Positions 16,845 through 25,056 of a stretch of 64,000 bases of DNA are shown one piece after another. The notes beneath the pieces are model-generated. The model was given only the letters and a program-made list of their open reading frames with translations, ran no database searches and was not told where the DNA came from. Both the position numbers and the translations under genes were made by a program. Source of the stretch: Celeribacter persicus (GTDB lineage Bacteria; Pseudomonadota; Alphaproteobacteria; Rhodobacterales; Rhodobacteraceae). Where the stretch lies: assembly GCF_003050785.1 (NCBI RefSeq), contig NZ_QAOH01000013.1:1-64000 (forward strand), written 5' to 3'. Numbering within the stretch: the stretch's first letter is position 1; every line of letters starts with the position of its first letter.

Positions 16845-18533
16845 ATGGCCCTCTCTCTTCCACTTTCAGACATTGCCATCACGACCCTCGCCCTGACGCT
16901 GGCAGGTGCCTTCGGGCTGTTGTTCGGAAAATTGCAGATCCGCAAGATCGGCCTCGGCATCGGTGGCGTACTGTTTTCCGGCATCCTTGTCGGCCATCTC
17001 GCTTCCCGTGCGGGGATCGAATTCGATGGCGAGGTGATGCATTTTGTGCGTGAACTGGGGCTGATCCTGTTTGTCTACACAATCGGGATTCAGGTGGGTC
17101 CGAGCTTCTTTTCCTCCTTCGCCAAGTCCGGTCTCAGGTTCAATCTCGCGGCCATCGCCATCGTGCTGGGCGGGGTTGCGGTGACGCTGGCGATCTGGGC
17201 GATCACCGATCTGCCGCTGCCGGTGCTCGTCGGCGTGATGTCGGGGGCGGTGACCAACACGCCGGGGCTGGGGGCTGCGCAGCAGGTGCTGGGTGATGCC
17301 GGGTTTCCGGGCTCCGAGGTGGCGAATTCCGGCATGGGCTACGCCATGGCCTATCCTTTTGGCATCCTCGGCATCCTGACAGCGATGTTCGTGATCCGCT
17401 TTTTGTTCCGCATCGTTCTGGCCGATGAGGAAGCCGCGTATAAGGCCGAAACCCGGAGTGGCGAGGAAGCGCTTCCTTCGATGAATGTCGAGGTCATAAA
17501 CGCCAATCTCGACGGTCTCCGTCTGGGCGATGTGCCGGATCTGTTCGATCATGGCGTGGTGGCCTCCCGGATGAAAAAGGCCGGTGAATTGGTGGTGCCG
17601 ACGCGGGACGTGATCGTGCATGTGGGAGACTGTCTGCACCTCGTGGGTCCCAAGGACAAGTTGCAGGCGATGAAGCTCATTCTGGGCCGAGAGATCGACG
17701 CACCGATGACCACCAAGGGAACAAAACTCACTTGGACGCGTCTTGTGGTGACCAAGGAGCGGGTACTGGGCAAGTCGCTGCGTGAGCTTGCCTTTCTCGA
17801 AGGCAACGGGGTGACCGTGTCACGGATCAACCGCGCGGGCGTCGAGCTTCCGGCGCAGGCCTCCTCGACGCTTGCCTTCGGGGATATCGTCACCGTTGTG
17901 GGCGCGCAGGCGGATATCGACGCCGTGGCAAGCCAGCTCGGCAACGAGAACGCCCGGCTTCAGGAGGTGCAATTCCCCGCGCTGTTCTTCGGCATCGCGC
18001 TCGGGGTGCTTCTTGGGTCCATTCCGCTCGCCGTGCCGGGGCTTCCGGCGCCTCTGAAACTCGGGCTTGCAGGCGGGCCCTTGATGGCGGCGATCCTTCT
18101 GGGCCGTCTCGGCCATTGGGGGCCGTTCACCTGGTACATGCCCCCCGCCGCCAACCATGCGCTGCGCGAGTTCGGCATCGTCCTGTTCCTCGCCGTTGTC
18201 GGCATCATTGCGGGAGATCGGTTTTTCGAGACGCTGTTGCATGGCGACGGTTTGCTCTGGATGGGCTATGGCATCCTGATCACGATCCTGCCGCTTCTGG
18301 TCGTGGGTATCCTTGCGCGCATCTTCGGCAAGTTCAACTACCTGAGCCTGTGCGGCGTGCTTGCGGGGTCGATGACCGATCCGCCGGCGCTCGCCTTCGC
18401 CGTGTCGATGAGTTCGACGGGGGCGGCGTCTGTCGCTTATGTCTCGGTCTATCCGCTGGTGATGTTCCTGCGCATCCTGGCGCCGCAGATTCTCGTGCTT
18501 GTGCTCGCGGGGATCGGGGCGGGGGCGTTCTGA
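16845..18533 (+). CDS. AspT/YidE-type transporter with RCK_C domains
   Basis: 562-residue inner-membrane protein of the aspartate:alanine exchanger (AAE) family. Two membrane blocks (about residues 8-190 and 370-560) flank a cytoplasmic part with two RCK_C/TrkA_C-like domains (near 215-285 and 300-370). The repeat signature GAVTNTPGLGAAQQ and its second copy GSMTDPPALAFAV are clearly visible. AspT exchanges aspartate and alanine; YidE/YbjL substrates are unknown. Monocistronic, facing infC, with a long upstream gap. Substrate cannot be assigned. Confidence 0.85.
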   Translation: MALSLPLSDIAITTLALTLAGAFGLLFGKLQIRKIGLGIGGVLFSGILVGHLASRAGIEFDGEVMHFVRELGLILFVYTIGIQVGPSFFSSFAKSGLRFNLAAIAIVLGGVAVTLAIWAITDLPLPVLVGVMSGAVTNTPGLGAAQQVLGDAGFPGSEVANSGMGYAMAYPFGILGILTAMFVIRFLFRIVLADEEAAYKAETRSGEEALPSMNVEVINANLDGLRLGDVPDLFDHGVVASRMKKAGELVVPTRDVIVHVGDCLHLVGPKDKLQAMKLILGREIDAPMTTKGTKLTWTRLVVTKERVLGKSLRELAFLEGNGVTVSRINRAGVELPAQASSTLAFGDIVTVVGAQADIDAVASQLGNENARLQEVQFPALFFGIALGVLLGSIPLAVPGLPAPLKLGLAGGPLMAAILLGRLGHWGPFTWYMPPAANHALREFGIVLFLAVVGIIAGDRFFETLLHGDGLLWMGYGILITILPLLVVGILARIFGKFNYLSLCGVLAGSMTDPPALAFAVSMSSTGAASVAYVSVYPLVMFLRILAPQILVLVLAGIGAGAF

Positions 18534-18562
18534 GCCGCGCGCCATCGAAACCGCAAAGAAAA

Positions 18563-18584
18563 ACCCCCGGTCGAGGCCGGGGGT
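18563..18584 (-). terminator. infC terminator
   Basis: ACCCCCGG / CCGGGGGT stem with a 6-base loop between the convergent transporter and infC genes. On the minus strand it is followed by TTTTTCTTT, so it terminates infC; on the plus strand the T run is weak. Confidence 0.7.
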
Positions 18585-18612
18585 CGTTTCGGATTACAGC
18601 ATGTAGGCCGGA

Positions 18613-19164
18613 TCAGCTTTTCGAAGGAAGCGGACCGATCATCATGATCATCTGACGGCCTTCCATCTTCGGCATGTTCTCGATCTTGCCGATCTCCTTG
18701 ACATCCTCGGCAACACGCTCAAGAAGCTGACGCCCCAAATCCTGGTGCGCCATTTCGCGGCCACGGAAGCGCAGGGTGACCTTCACCTTGTCGCCATTCT
18801 CAAGGAACTTGATGACATTGCGCATTTTCACTTCGTAATCGTGCACGTCGGTGCCGGGGCGGAATTTGACTTCCTTGATCTCGATGATCTTCTGCTTCTT
18901 GCGGGCTTCGGATTCCCGCTTCTGCTGTTCGTATTTGAATTTGCCGAAGTCCATGATCTTGCAGACCGGCGGCGTGGCGTTCGGGGAAATTTCCACGAGG
19001 TCCAGCCCGGCTTCGATCGCCAGATCGAGGGCCTTGGCGGGCGTGATGACACCAATATTCTCGCCCTCTGCACCGATCAGTCGGATTTCCGGCGCTCGGA
19101 TGCGTTCGTTGATACGCGGTCCGGTGTCGCGGGTCGGCGGGGCGTTATGCGGTCTGCGGGCTAT
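18613..19164 (-). CDS. infC: Translation initiation factor IF-3
   Basis: 183-residue IF-3: N-domain from [19 protein letters not shown], the linker rich in lysine and arginine, C-domain [16 protein letters not shown] to [10 protein letters not shown]. It binds the 30S subunit and proofreads start codons. The frame has no ATG/GTG/TTG near the homology start; AGGAG (19171-19175) lies exactly 6 bases before an ATA codon at 19162-19164 (product begins with fMet, then ARRPHNAPP). Rare infC start codons (AUU in E. coli) underlie IF-3 autoregulation, so AUA is the best call. Extension to 19266 is not supported. Confidence 0.9.
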   Translation of the reverse strand: MARRPHNAPPTRDTGPRINERIRAPEIRLIGAEGENIGVITPAKALDLAIEAGLDLVEISPNATPPVCKIMDFGKFKYEQQKRESEARKKQKIIEIKEVKFRPGTDVHDYEVKMRNVIKFLENGDKVKVTLRFRGREMAHQDLGRQLLERVAEDVKEIGKIENMPKMEGRQMIMMIGPLPSKS

Positions 19165-19372
19165 GGTCGGCTCCTGTTTGTCGTTGCGTTTGTGTTGCGG
19201 GAAAATAAGGCGTATCGCCGCCGCTTTCAACCCGCATTCGGCGGCTTCCCGCACAGGGTGCGCCACGGGGGAAAATCCTGTCGACAGGCCCCTTTTATTT
19301 CGTCATGCCTCATGCCATATCCGCGGTGTTCGGGGGGGAAATACCCCGCAAGTATTTGTGAGGAAGACTGAC

Positions 19373-20104
19373 ATGACCAAACGTATTCTGACCGGCGCTC
19401 TCGTGACCAGCCTCGCGCTGACGCTCGCGGCCTGTAAAGAGGAAGAGAAAGCTGCGGAGACCACGACGGAAACCACCTCCGTGATGGAACAGGCTTCCGA
19501 AGCGGCCTCCGACGCGGCTGATGCCGTATCCGAGACTGCCGAAGAGGTGGCTGCCGAAGCGACCGAAACCGCAACTGAAGCTGCCGAAGCCGCTTCCGAG
19601 GCAGCAAGCGATGCTGTCGAGGCTGCGACCGATGCCGTGACCGCCGCCGGTGAAGGTGCTGTCGAGGAAGCCTCTGACGCCGCCGAATCCGCTGTCGAAG
19701 CTGCGACCGACGCCGCCGATGCCGCAACCGAGGCGACGGAAGCCGCCGCCGAGGCTGCAACCGAAACCGCCTCTGATGCTGCCGAAGTGGCTGCGGACAC
19801 CGCCGAATCCGCGACCGATGTTGCCGCCGATGCCGCTGCCGATGCGATGGAAGCCGCCTCCGATGCCGCCGACGCCGCCGCGGATGCAGTGGTCGAAAGC
19901 GCGCCGTCTTTCGACCTCGCCACCGCTGCCGAAGTGCTGACCGTCGACGGTTTCGATCTCGATAAAGCGACCGAAGTGGTGAATGCCTCCTCGCTGTCGG
20001 ACGAGGCGAAAGCCACCGTCATCACCAGCATGGAACAGGCCGCCGAAAACCCGGCGATCCTTGGTCCGATCCTGGAAAAAGCCCGTACCCTTCTGGGGAT
20101 GTAA
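19373..20104 (+). CDS. Alanine-rich repeat lipoprotein
   Basis: 243 residues. The N-terminus MTKRILTGALVTSLALTLAAC is a lipoprotein signal with lipobox TLAAC, so the mature protein starts at Cys21 and is lipid-anchored. Residues about 30-180 consist of imperfect short repeats of EAASEAASDAV / EAATDAADAA type, strongly alanine/glutamate/aspartate/threonine-biased and likely one long helix or coiled coil. The C-terminal 60 residues (FDLATAAEVLTVDGFDLDKA to ILEKARTLLGM) form a distinct non-repetitive domain. GAGGAAG precedes the ATG and a strong terminator follows. Function unknown; perhaps an envelope spacer like Lpp. Confidence 0.75.
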   Translation: MTKRILTGALVTSLALTLAACKEEEKAAETTTETTSVMEQASEAASDAADAVSETAEEVAAEATETATEAAEAASEAASDAVEAATDAVTAAGEGAVEEASDAAESAVEAATDAADAATEATEAAAEAATETASDAAEVAADTAESATDVAADAAADAMEAASDAADAAADAVVESAPSFDLATAAEVLTVDGFDLDKATEVVNASSLSDEAKATVITSMEQAAENPAILGPILEKARTLLGM

Positions 20105-20140
20105 TCATCGCTGAGTCAGAGCGAGCAGTTCAAAACCAAG

Positions 20141-20173
20141 GGCCGCGTGGGGAAAACCTCACGCGGCCTTTTT
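20141..20173 (+). terminator. Terminator of the lipoprotein gene
   Basis: GGCCGCGTGGGG / CCTCACGCGGCC stem (12 bp with one G-T pair, AAAA loop) directly followed by TTTTTG. Confidence 0.85.
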
Positions 20174-20188
20174 GTTTTCCGATGGTGG

Positions 20189-20223
20189 AAATACTCAAAA
20201 GAAAACCCCGCCGGAGCGGGGTT
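20189..20223 (-). terminator. Terminator of fpr with GAGTATTT tail
   Basis: On the minus strand: AACCCCGC / GCGGGGTT stem with a 4-base loop (20204-20223), then TTTTCTTTT and GAGTATTT. The GAGTATTT tail recurs behind other minus-strand genes in the window. Confidence 0.7.
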
Positions 20224-20248
20224 CCCTGCACGCTTGCCCGGGGGTGGA

Positions 20249-21085
20249 TCAGTCCACGAAAGCCTTCTCGACCACATATTCCTTCGGTTCGGAATTGGCT
20301 CCCTCGCGCAGGCCGAAACCGTCGAGAATGGCCATGATGTCCTTGTTGAATGCGAGGTTGCCACAGACCATGCCGCGGTCGGTTTCCGGGTTGATCGGCG
20401 CGATGCCGAGGTCTTCGAACACCTTGCCAGAGGACAGGTTGTCGGTGACGCGGCCCATATGATGGAACTCTTCGCGGGTCGTCGTCGGGTAATAGCGTAG
20501 CTTGCCGTCTTCGATCTCGCTGAGAATCTCGTCCGACTTGATATGTTCGACCAGTTGACGCCCGTATTCCAGTTCCGAGACCTCGCGACAGGTGTGCATC
20601 AGGATCACCTCGTCGAATTTCTCATAAACCTCCGGCTCGCGCATCAGGGACGCAAAAGGCGCAATCCCGGTGCCGGTGGCGAAGAACCAGAGCCGTTTGC
20701 CGGGCAAAAGCGCATCGACCACCAGCGTGCCGACCGGTTTCGGGCGCAGGATGATCTGATCGCCGGGCTGGATGTGCTGCAAACGCGAGGTCAGCGGGCC
20801 GTCCTGCACCTTGATCGAATAGAATTCGAGATGCTCTTCCCAACTGGGCGAGGCAATGGAATAGGCGCGCAAAAGCGGCTTTTGCTTGCCGGTTTTCGGG
20901 TCCGGGTCGTTCATCAGCCCGATCATCACGAATTCGCCGGAGCGGAACCGCAGGGTCTGGGGCCGTTCCACCTTGAAGGAAAACAGCCGGTCGTTCCAGT
21001 GTTGCACCTCAAGAACTGTGGCGGCATCGGGCAGGGTGGGCACGGGTTTGGTTTTTACGTCGGTCACTTGGGTCAGCTCGGTCAT
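20249..21085 (-). CDS. fpr: Ferredoxin-NADP+ reductase
   Basis: 278-residue FAD flavoprotein very close to Rhodobacter capsulatus Fpr. The FAD motif LLRAYSIASPSWEE, the LRFRSGEFVMIGL strand, NADP motif LWFFATGTGIAPFASLM and the C-terminal GANSEPKEYVVEKAFVD are visible. It moves electrons between NADPH and ferredoxin/flavodoxin in the cytoplasm, in oxidative-stress defence and in supplying reductant. Start chosen at 21085 (MTELTQVTDV) by comparison with that enzyme; the frame is open to 21124. It lies next to the sulfite reductase cluster, which needs reduced ferredoxin or NADPH. Confidence 0.93.
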   Translation of the reverse strand: MTELTQVTDVKTKPVPTLPDAATVLEVQHWNDRLFSFKVERPQTLRFRSGEFVMIGLMNDPDPKTGKQKPLLRAYSIASPSWEEHLEFYSIKVQDGPLTSRLQHIQPGDQIILRPKPVGTLVVDALLPGKRLWFFATGTGIAPFASLMREPEVYEKFDEVILMHTCREVSELEYGRQLVEHIKSDEILSEIEDGKLRYYPTTTREEFHHMGRVTDNLSSGKVFEDLGIAPINPETDRGMVCGNLAFNKDIMAILDGFGLREGANSEPKEYVVEKAFVD

Positions 21086-21232
21086 TTGGGTCTCGCGCCG
21101 TTTAATGGGGAGTTGCGGATACATCTTTGATCCACATCAGGCAGAGGTCGCCCCGGCGCGCGGTCCCGTCCCTTTTGGACTGTTCTGACCGTGCGTGCAA
21201 GCGTGACCGGGGCTCAGGTTTGTCTGCGGGGC

Positions 21233-21607
21233 CTATCCGCGCGCCCGTAAGCGCATTTGGTAATCATGTGCTCGCCAATTGGACCGGGCAAGCCATTGGT
21301 CCTCGGGTTGGCGCGCCGCGAGGGTCTCGGGAATTTCCACCTCGTCGAAGCCCGCGCGCCGGGCCATGGCATATTGATCGGCGATCACATGGCCATGGGC
21401 ACGCAGCCGCCCTTGAAAGCCCGACAACCGCAGAAGGCGGGCCAGCGTGAAACTACGCCCGTCGCTGAATGCGGGAAACTCAATGCGGATCGCAGGCGCA
21501 TTGCCGTGTTGCGCCAGAGTTTCGGGATCGGTGTCGGAGGGCAGGTCGACCCACTCACCTGTGTAATCCTCGGGGATGAAGCCGTCGTCTCTCACAATCA
21601 CGCTCAT
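21233..21607 (-). CDS. DUF934 protein of the sulfate assimilation cluster
   Basis: 124 residues beginning MSVIVRDDGFIPEDYTGEW. It contains IRIEFPAFSDGRSFTLARLLR and HVIADQYAMARRAGFDEVEI, the DUF934 core. DUF934 proteins are nearly always adjacent to assimilatory sulfite/nitrite reductase and are thought to help electron delivery or assembly, without proof. Its ATG overlaps the cysH stop (ATGA), so translation is coupled. Longer frames upstream in this phase are out of register with cysH and rejected. Confidence 0.85.
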   Translation of the reverse strand: MSVIVRDDGFIPEDYTGEWVDLPSDTDPETLAQHGNAPAIRIEFPAFSDGRSFTLARLLRLSGFQGRLRAHGHVIADQYAMARRAGFDEVEIPETLAARQPEDQWLARSNWRAHDYQMRLRARG

Positions 21608-22392
21608 GCTGCGTCTCCTTTGATGGGACCGCCGATGGGACCGCGCACGATCTTGCCATCGACGAAGTGAATCCCGCACTCGGTCTTGTCCTCGCCCCGC
21701 CAGCGCCCTGCGCGCGGGTCCTCGCCCTCTTTCACCGGGCTCGTGCAGGGCGCGCAGCCGATCGAGGGGTAGCCTTTCGCCACCAGGGGATGACGCGGCA
21801 GGCGGTTGTTGATCATGTAATCCTTCAGGTCCTCGGGCGCCCAATAAGCCAGAGGATTGATCTTGATCCGGGTATCGGCCTCGTTCTCGAAGAAATCGAG
21901 TTGAGCGCGGGTCGATCCCTGGAACCGTTTGCGTCCGGTGATCCAGGCATCGAAATTGCCCAAGGCCTGTTGCAGAGGCACGGTTTTGCGCAGATCGCAG
22001 CAGGCGTCCTTGTTCGACAGGTGCAAAAGCCCCTCCGGATCATGAGCGTCGAGGCGTGCGGGGGCCGGTTTGATCCGCCGCACGTCACGCAGATCGAGCC
22101 GGTCGATCAGGTCGAGTTGATACTGAATCGTCTCTTCGAACAGCATTTCCGTGTCGATGAAGATCACCGGCGTGTCGGGTTTCATCACCGAAATCATGTG
22201 CAGGAGCACGACGCTTTCCGCCCCGAAAGAGGAAACAAGCGCGATCCGTCCCAGTTCCCGGTCCCGCAAGGCGAGTTCGAGAACGGAGGTGGCCGAGTGG
22301 TGGGCATAGCGCGCATTCAGCCGGTCGACACGGGCCTGGACCGTGCCAAATTCGTCGCGCAGAGAAAGGGCTTGCGCCAGATTATGCTGCAT
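21604..22392 (-). CDS. cysH: Assimilatory phosphoadenylyl/adenylyl-sulfate reductase
   Basis: 262 residues, PAPS/APS reductase family: reduces activated sulfate to sulfite using thioredoxin or glutathione. The PP-loop-like fold begins IALVSSFGAESVVLLHM. Cysteine pairs DACCDLRK and GCAPCTSP ligate a [4Fe-4S] cluster, which marks the APS-reducing branch, and ECGIHF carries the catalytic cysteine. GAGGAG precedes the ATG at 22392, which lies inside the end of the sulfite reductase gene. The open frame upstream to 22446 is discarded. Confidence 0.92.
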   Translation of the reverse strand: MQHNLAQALSLRDEFGTVQARVDRLNARYAHHSATSVLELALRDRELGRIALVSSFGAESVVLLHMISVMKPDTPVIFIDTEMLFEETIQYQLDLIDRLDLRDVRRIKPAPARLDAHDPEGLLHLSNKDACCDLRKTVPLQQALGNFDAWITGRKRFQGSTRAQLDFFENEADTRIKINPLAYWAPEDLKDYMINNRLPRHPLVAKGYPSIGCAPCTSPVKEGEDPRAGRWRGEDKTECGIHFVDGKIVRGPIGGPIKGDAA

Positions 22393-24052
22393 GTGCTTTC
22401 TCCTCTTTCGGAGGATAGAGCGCGGTCTTGAATGGATCCATGCCAAGCCGACGATAAGCTTCGAGGAAGGTTTCCTGGGGCGCTTCGCGCAGATCGAGAT
22501 AGGTCATCAGGATACGCTCGATTGCGGGCACGATCTCGTCATAGGCAAAGCCCGGGCCCGTGCGCTCGCCGATCACCATGTCCTCGGTGCCGTCGCCGCC
22601 CAATGTGATCTGGTAATTCTCCACACCCGCCCGATCGAGGCCGAGAATGCCGATGTGACCGACATGGTGGTGCCCGCAGGCGTTGATGCAGCCGGAGATC
22701 TTGATCTTCAGCGGGCCGATGTCCTGTTCGAGTTTCAACTCCTCGAAGCGGGTGGCAATACCTTGCGCCACGGGGATCGAACGGGCGGTGGCCAGAGCGC
22801 AGTAATCCATGCCGGGGCAGGCGATGATGTCGCTCACCAGCCCGATGTTGGCCGTGGCGAGCCCTGCGTCCTTCAGCGCCGCATGGATGGCGGGCAGGTC
22901 GGATTTATGGACATGCGGCAGGATGACGTTCTGCTCATGAGAAATGCGCAACTCGTCATGGCCATAGTCACGCGCGATCTGCGCCAGCACGCGCATCTGA
23001 TAGGCGGAGGCATCGCCCGGTGTCTGGCCGGGTGTCTTGAGCGAGACGGTCGCGATGGCATAGCCCGACGCCTTGTGGGCGCTCAGGTTGGTGTCCGTCC
23101 AAGCGCGGAACACCGGGTCGTTGTTATAGGCACGATCAAAGGCGTCGGTTGGTGCGTTGCGAAATGCCGGGGGCGCAAAGGCCGTTTCGATCTCCCGCAG
23201 CATGGCCATGTCGATGCCGCCGAAGGCCGGTTTGATCTGTGCAAACCGGGCTTCGACACGGGCGCGGATATCCTCGATCCCGTGTTCATGCACGGTGATC
23301 TTGATCCGGGCCTTGTATTTGTTGTCCCGCCGTCCAAGCAGGTTCCAGACCGACACGGTGGCCTCCAGATAGGGCAGCAGGTCTTCGAGGGACACGAAAT
23401 CCTTGAGCACTTTGCCGACCATTGGCGTGCGGCCAAGCCCGCCGCCGACAATGAGCTGGGCGCCGATCTCGCCGCCTTGTTCGCGCAAGTAAAGGCCCAC
23501 GTCATGCGCTTTGATGACGGCACGGTCGGCCTTGGCGCCCGACACCGCAACCTTGAACTTGCGCGGCAGGAACTGGAATTCCGGGTGATCGGTGGACCAT
23601 TGACGAATGAGCTCGGCTACGGGGCGCGGATCGGCAATCTCATCGGCGCTCGCGCCCGCGAAATGATCGGCGGTCACGTTGCGGATCGTGTTGCCGGAGG
23701 TCTGGATCGCATGCATTTCCACATCCGCCAAATCCGACAGGATCGCGGGCACGTCCGGCAGTTTCGGCCAGTTGTACTGGATGTTTTGCCGCGTGGTGAA
23801 ATGACCATAGCCGCGATCGTAGGTCTCGGCGATATGGGCAAGCTGATCCATCTGGCGCGAGGACAGCGTGCCATAAGGGATCGCCACCCGCAGCATATAG
23901 GCGTGCAGTTGCAGATACAGCCCGTTCATCAGACGCAGCGGACGGAATTCTTCCTCGGTCAGCGAACCGTCGATGCGGCGGGCGACCTGAGCGGAGAATT
24001 GCGCCACACGTTCCCGGACGAAAGCCTCGTCGAAGTCGTTGTACTTATACAT
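22382..24052 (-). CDS. cysI: Assimilatory sulfite (nitrite/sulfite) reductase hemoprotein
   Basis: 556 residues, siroheme/[4Fe-4S] reductase that converts sulfite to sulfide. Two ferredoxin-like repeats (NGLYLQLHAYMLRVAIPYG; NKYKARIKITVHEHG) alternate with catalytic domains; the cluster ligands are visible as CPGMDYC and CINACGHHHVG. The start MYKYNDFDEAF at 24052 overlaps the stop of the upstream DUF2849 gene by 8 bases. Electron donor is likely ferredoxin or an NADPH flavoprotein; no cysJ is nearby. The nitrite-reductase annotation of the family is less likely given cysH downstream. Confidence 0.9.
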   Translation of the reverse strand: MYKYNDFDEAFVRERVAQFSAQVARRIDGSLTEEEFRPLRLMNGLYLQLHAYMLRVAIPYGTLSSRQMDQLAHIAETYDRGYGHFTTRQNIQYNWPKLPDVPAILSDLADVEMHAIQTSGNTIRNVTADHFAGASADEIADPRPVAELIRQWSTDHPEFQFLPRKFKVAVSGAKADRAVIKAHDVGLYLREQGGEIGAQLIVGGGLGRTPMVGKVLKDFVSLEDLLPYLEATVSVWNLLGRRDNKYKARIKITVHEHGIEDIRARVEARFAQIKPAFGGIDMAMLREIETAFAPPAFRNAPTDAFDRAYNNDPVFRAWTDTNLSAHKASGYAIATVSLKTPGQTPGDASAYQMRVLAQIARDYGHDELRISHEQNVILPHVHKSDLPAIHAALKDAGLATANIGLVSDIIACPGMDYCALATARSIPVAQGIATRFEELKLEQDIGPLKIKISGCINACGHHHVGHIGILGLDRAGVENYQITLGGDGTEDMVIGERTGPGFAYDEIVPAIERILMTYLDLREAPQETFLEAYRRLGMDPFKTALYPPKEEKAHAA

Positions 24053-24350
24053 GGGCTTCGGCCTCTTGTTTTCCGTGAAAATAGTTGGACGGGCCGGTGC
24101 GGCGGAACTCTTCGCGGAAATGCGCAGGCTCCGGGCCATACTCGCCGAGCTTCACGTCGGTCAGATACGCGCCGACCACCATGCCGTCTTTCGCGGCCTC
24201 CGAGAGAGCGGCCTCGGCGGCCTCTGCCTCTGTAAAGGCCTGCGCCATGCGCAGATCGCGGACCCACTGGCCGGACTGGTCGAGATAGATCACATCGCCC
24301 TCCAGAAGGGCGTTGGCGGTGACGGCTTTGGGCGTGAACGGGCGCGGCAT
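24045..24350 (-). CDS. DUF2849 protein, first gene of the sulfite reductase operon
   Basis: 101 residues starting MPRPFTPKAVTANALLEGDV. The small DUF2849 domain (VIYLDQSGQWVRDLRMAQAF, then GMVVGAYLTDVKLGEYGP) is found next to sulfite reductase in Alphaproteobacteria; its role is unknown. The stop overlaps the reductase start. Upstream in-frame ATGs at 24362 and 24380 are possible alternative starts. In many relatives a siroheme synthase gene (cysG) precedes it; here it is directly divergent from an Lrp regulator. Confidence 0.8.
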   Translation of the reverse strand: MPRPFTPKAVTANALLEGDVIYLDQSGQWVRDLRMAQAFTEAEAAEAALSEAAKDGMVVGAYLTDVKLGEYGPEPAHFREEFRRTGPSNYFHGKQEAEAHV

Positions 24351-24492
24351 GGCTCTTTCCATCTTGCGAATTCTTGCCATTAATTTAGAACATTCTCCCA
24401 ATATCAGGCCATATGCCCGCGCGAATAAGGATGTTTGTTCCTTTCCCTTGCGGCAGAAAGGCCGGAATTCCGATATGGAAAGGAAAATCGAA

Positions 24493-24954
24493 ATGGTGGA
24501 CCAGATCGACGCGATGGACCGGAAAATTCTGGGTGAGCTGCAACGCGATGCGAGTCAGTCTCTGGACGAAATTGCCCGCAAAGTCGGCTCTTCGAAGACG
24601 CCTGTTTGGAATCGCATCCGCAAAATGAAAGAGGGTGGCGTGATCGGTCAGCAGACAGTGATCCTCGACCCCGAAAGCCTTGGGCTTGAGGCCTGTTTCT
24701 TCGTGCTGGTGCGCACCAATGCCCATGAGGCGGGTTGGCAGGAGAAATTCCTGAAAGTGCTGCAAAAGCGACCAGAGGTTCTGGAGGCGCACCGTCTTGC
24801 GGGGGAGATCGACTATATCCTCAAGGTGCGGGTGAAGAACGCACGCGCTTACGATGAGTTCTATCAGGCGCTGATCAAGGAGGTGACGATCTACAACGTT
24901 ACGGCGCTGCTTTCGATGGAAGAGATCAAATCGACGACCGAACTGCCGCTTTAG
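24493..24954 (+). CDS. Lrp/AsnC family transcriptional regulator
   Basis: 153 residues: N-terminal helix-turn-helix (MDRKILGELQRDASQSLDEIARKVG) and C-terminal RAM/AsnC ligand-binding domain (VLEAHRLAGEIDYILKVRV). Start chosen at 24493, behind GGAAAGGAAAA; ATG 24475 is also in frame. It is divergent from the sulfate-assimilation genes, the classical arrangement for a local regulator, so it probably responds to a sulfur amino acid; that is inference. A nested hairpin terminator follows. Confidence 0.88.
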   Translation: MVDQIDAMDRKILGELQRDASQSLDEIARKVGSSKTPVWNRIRKMKEGGVIGQQTVILDPESLGLEACFFVLVRTNAHEAGWQEKFLKVLQKRPEVLEAHRLAGEIDYILKVRVKNARAYDEFYQALIKEVTIYNVTALLSMEEIKSTTELPL

Positions 24955-24972
24955 GGCTTTTCTGATGGTTTA

Positions 24973-25022
24973 AATACTCAAACGGCGCGCGGGCGGTGGC
25001 CCGGCGCGCCGTGAGTATTTTT
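24973..25022. terminator. Convergent terminator between lrp and trpE
   Basis: A long stem AATACTCA...CGGCGCGC / GCGCGCCG...TGAGTATT with a two-base bulge, followed by TTTTT on the plus strand. An outer inverted repeat TCTGATGG (24961-24968) / CCATCAGA (25036-25043) encloses it. It can serve both converging genes. Confidence 0.75.
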
Positions 25023-25056
25023 GTGAGTATTGGAGCCATCAGAAAGCCGCAAGGGC

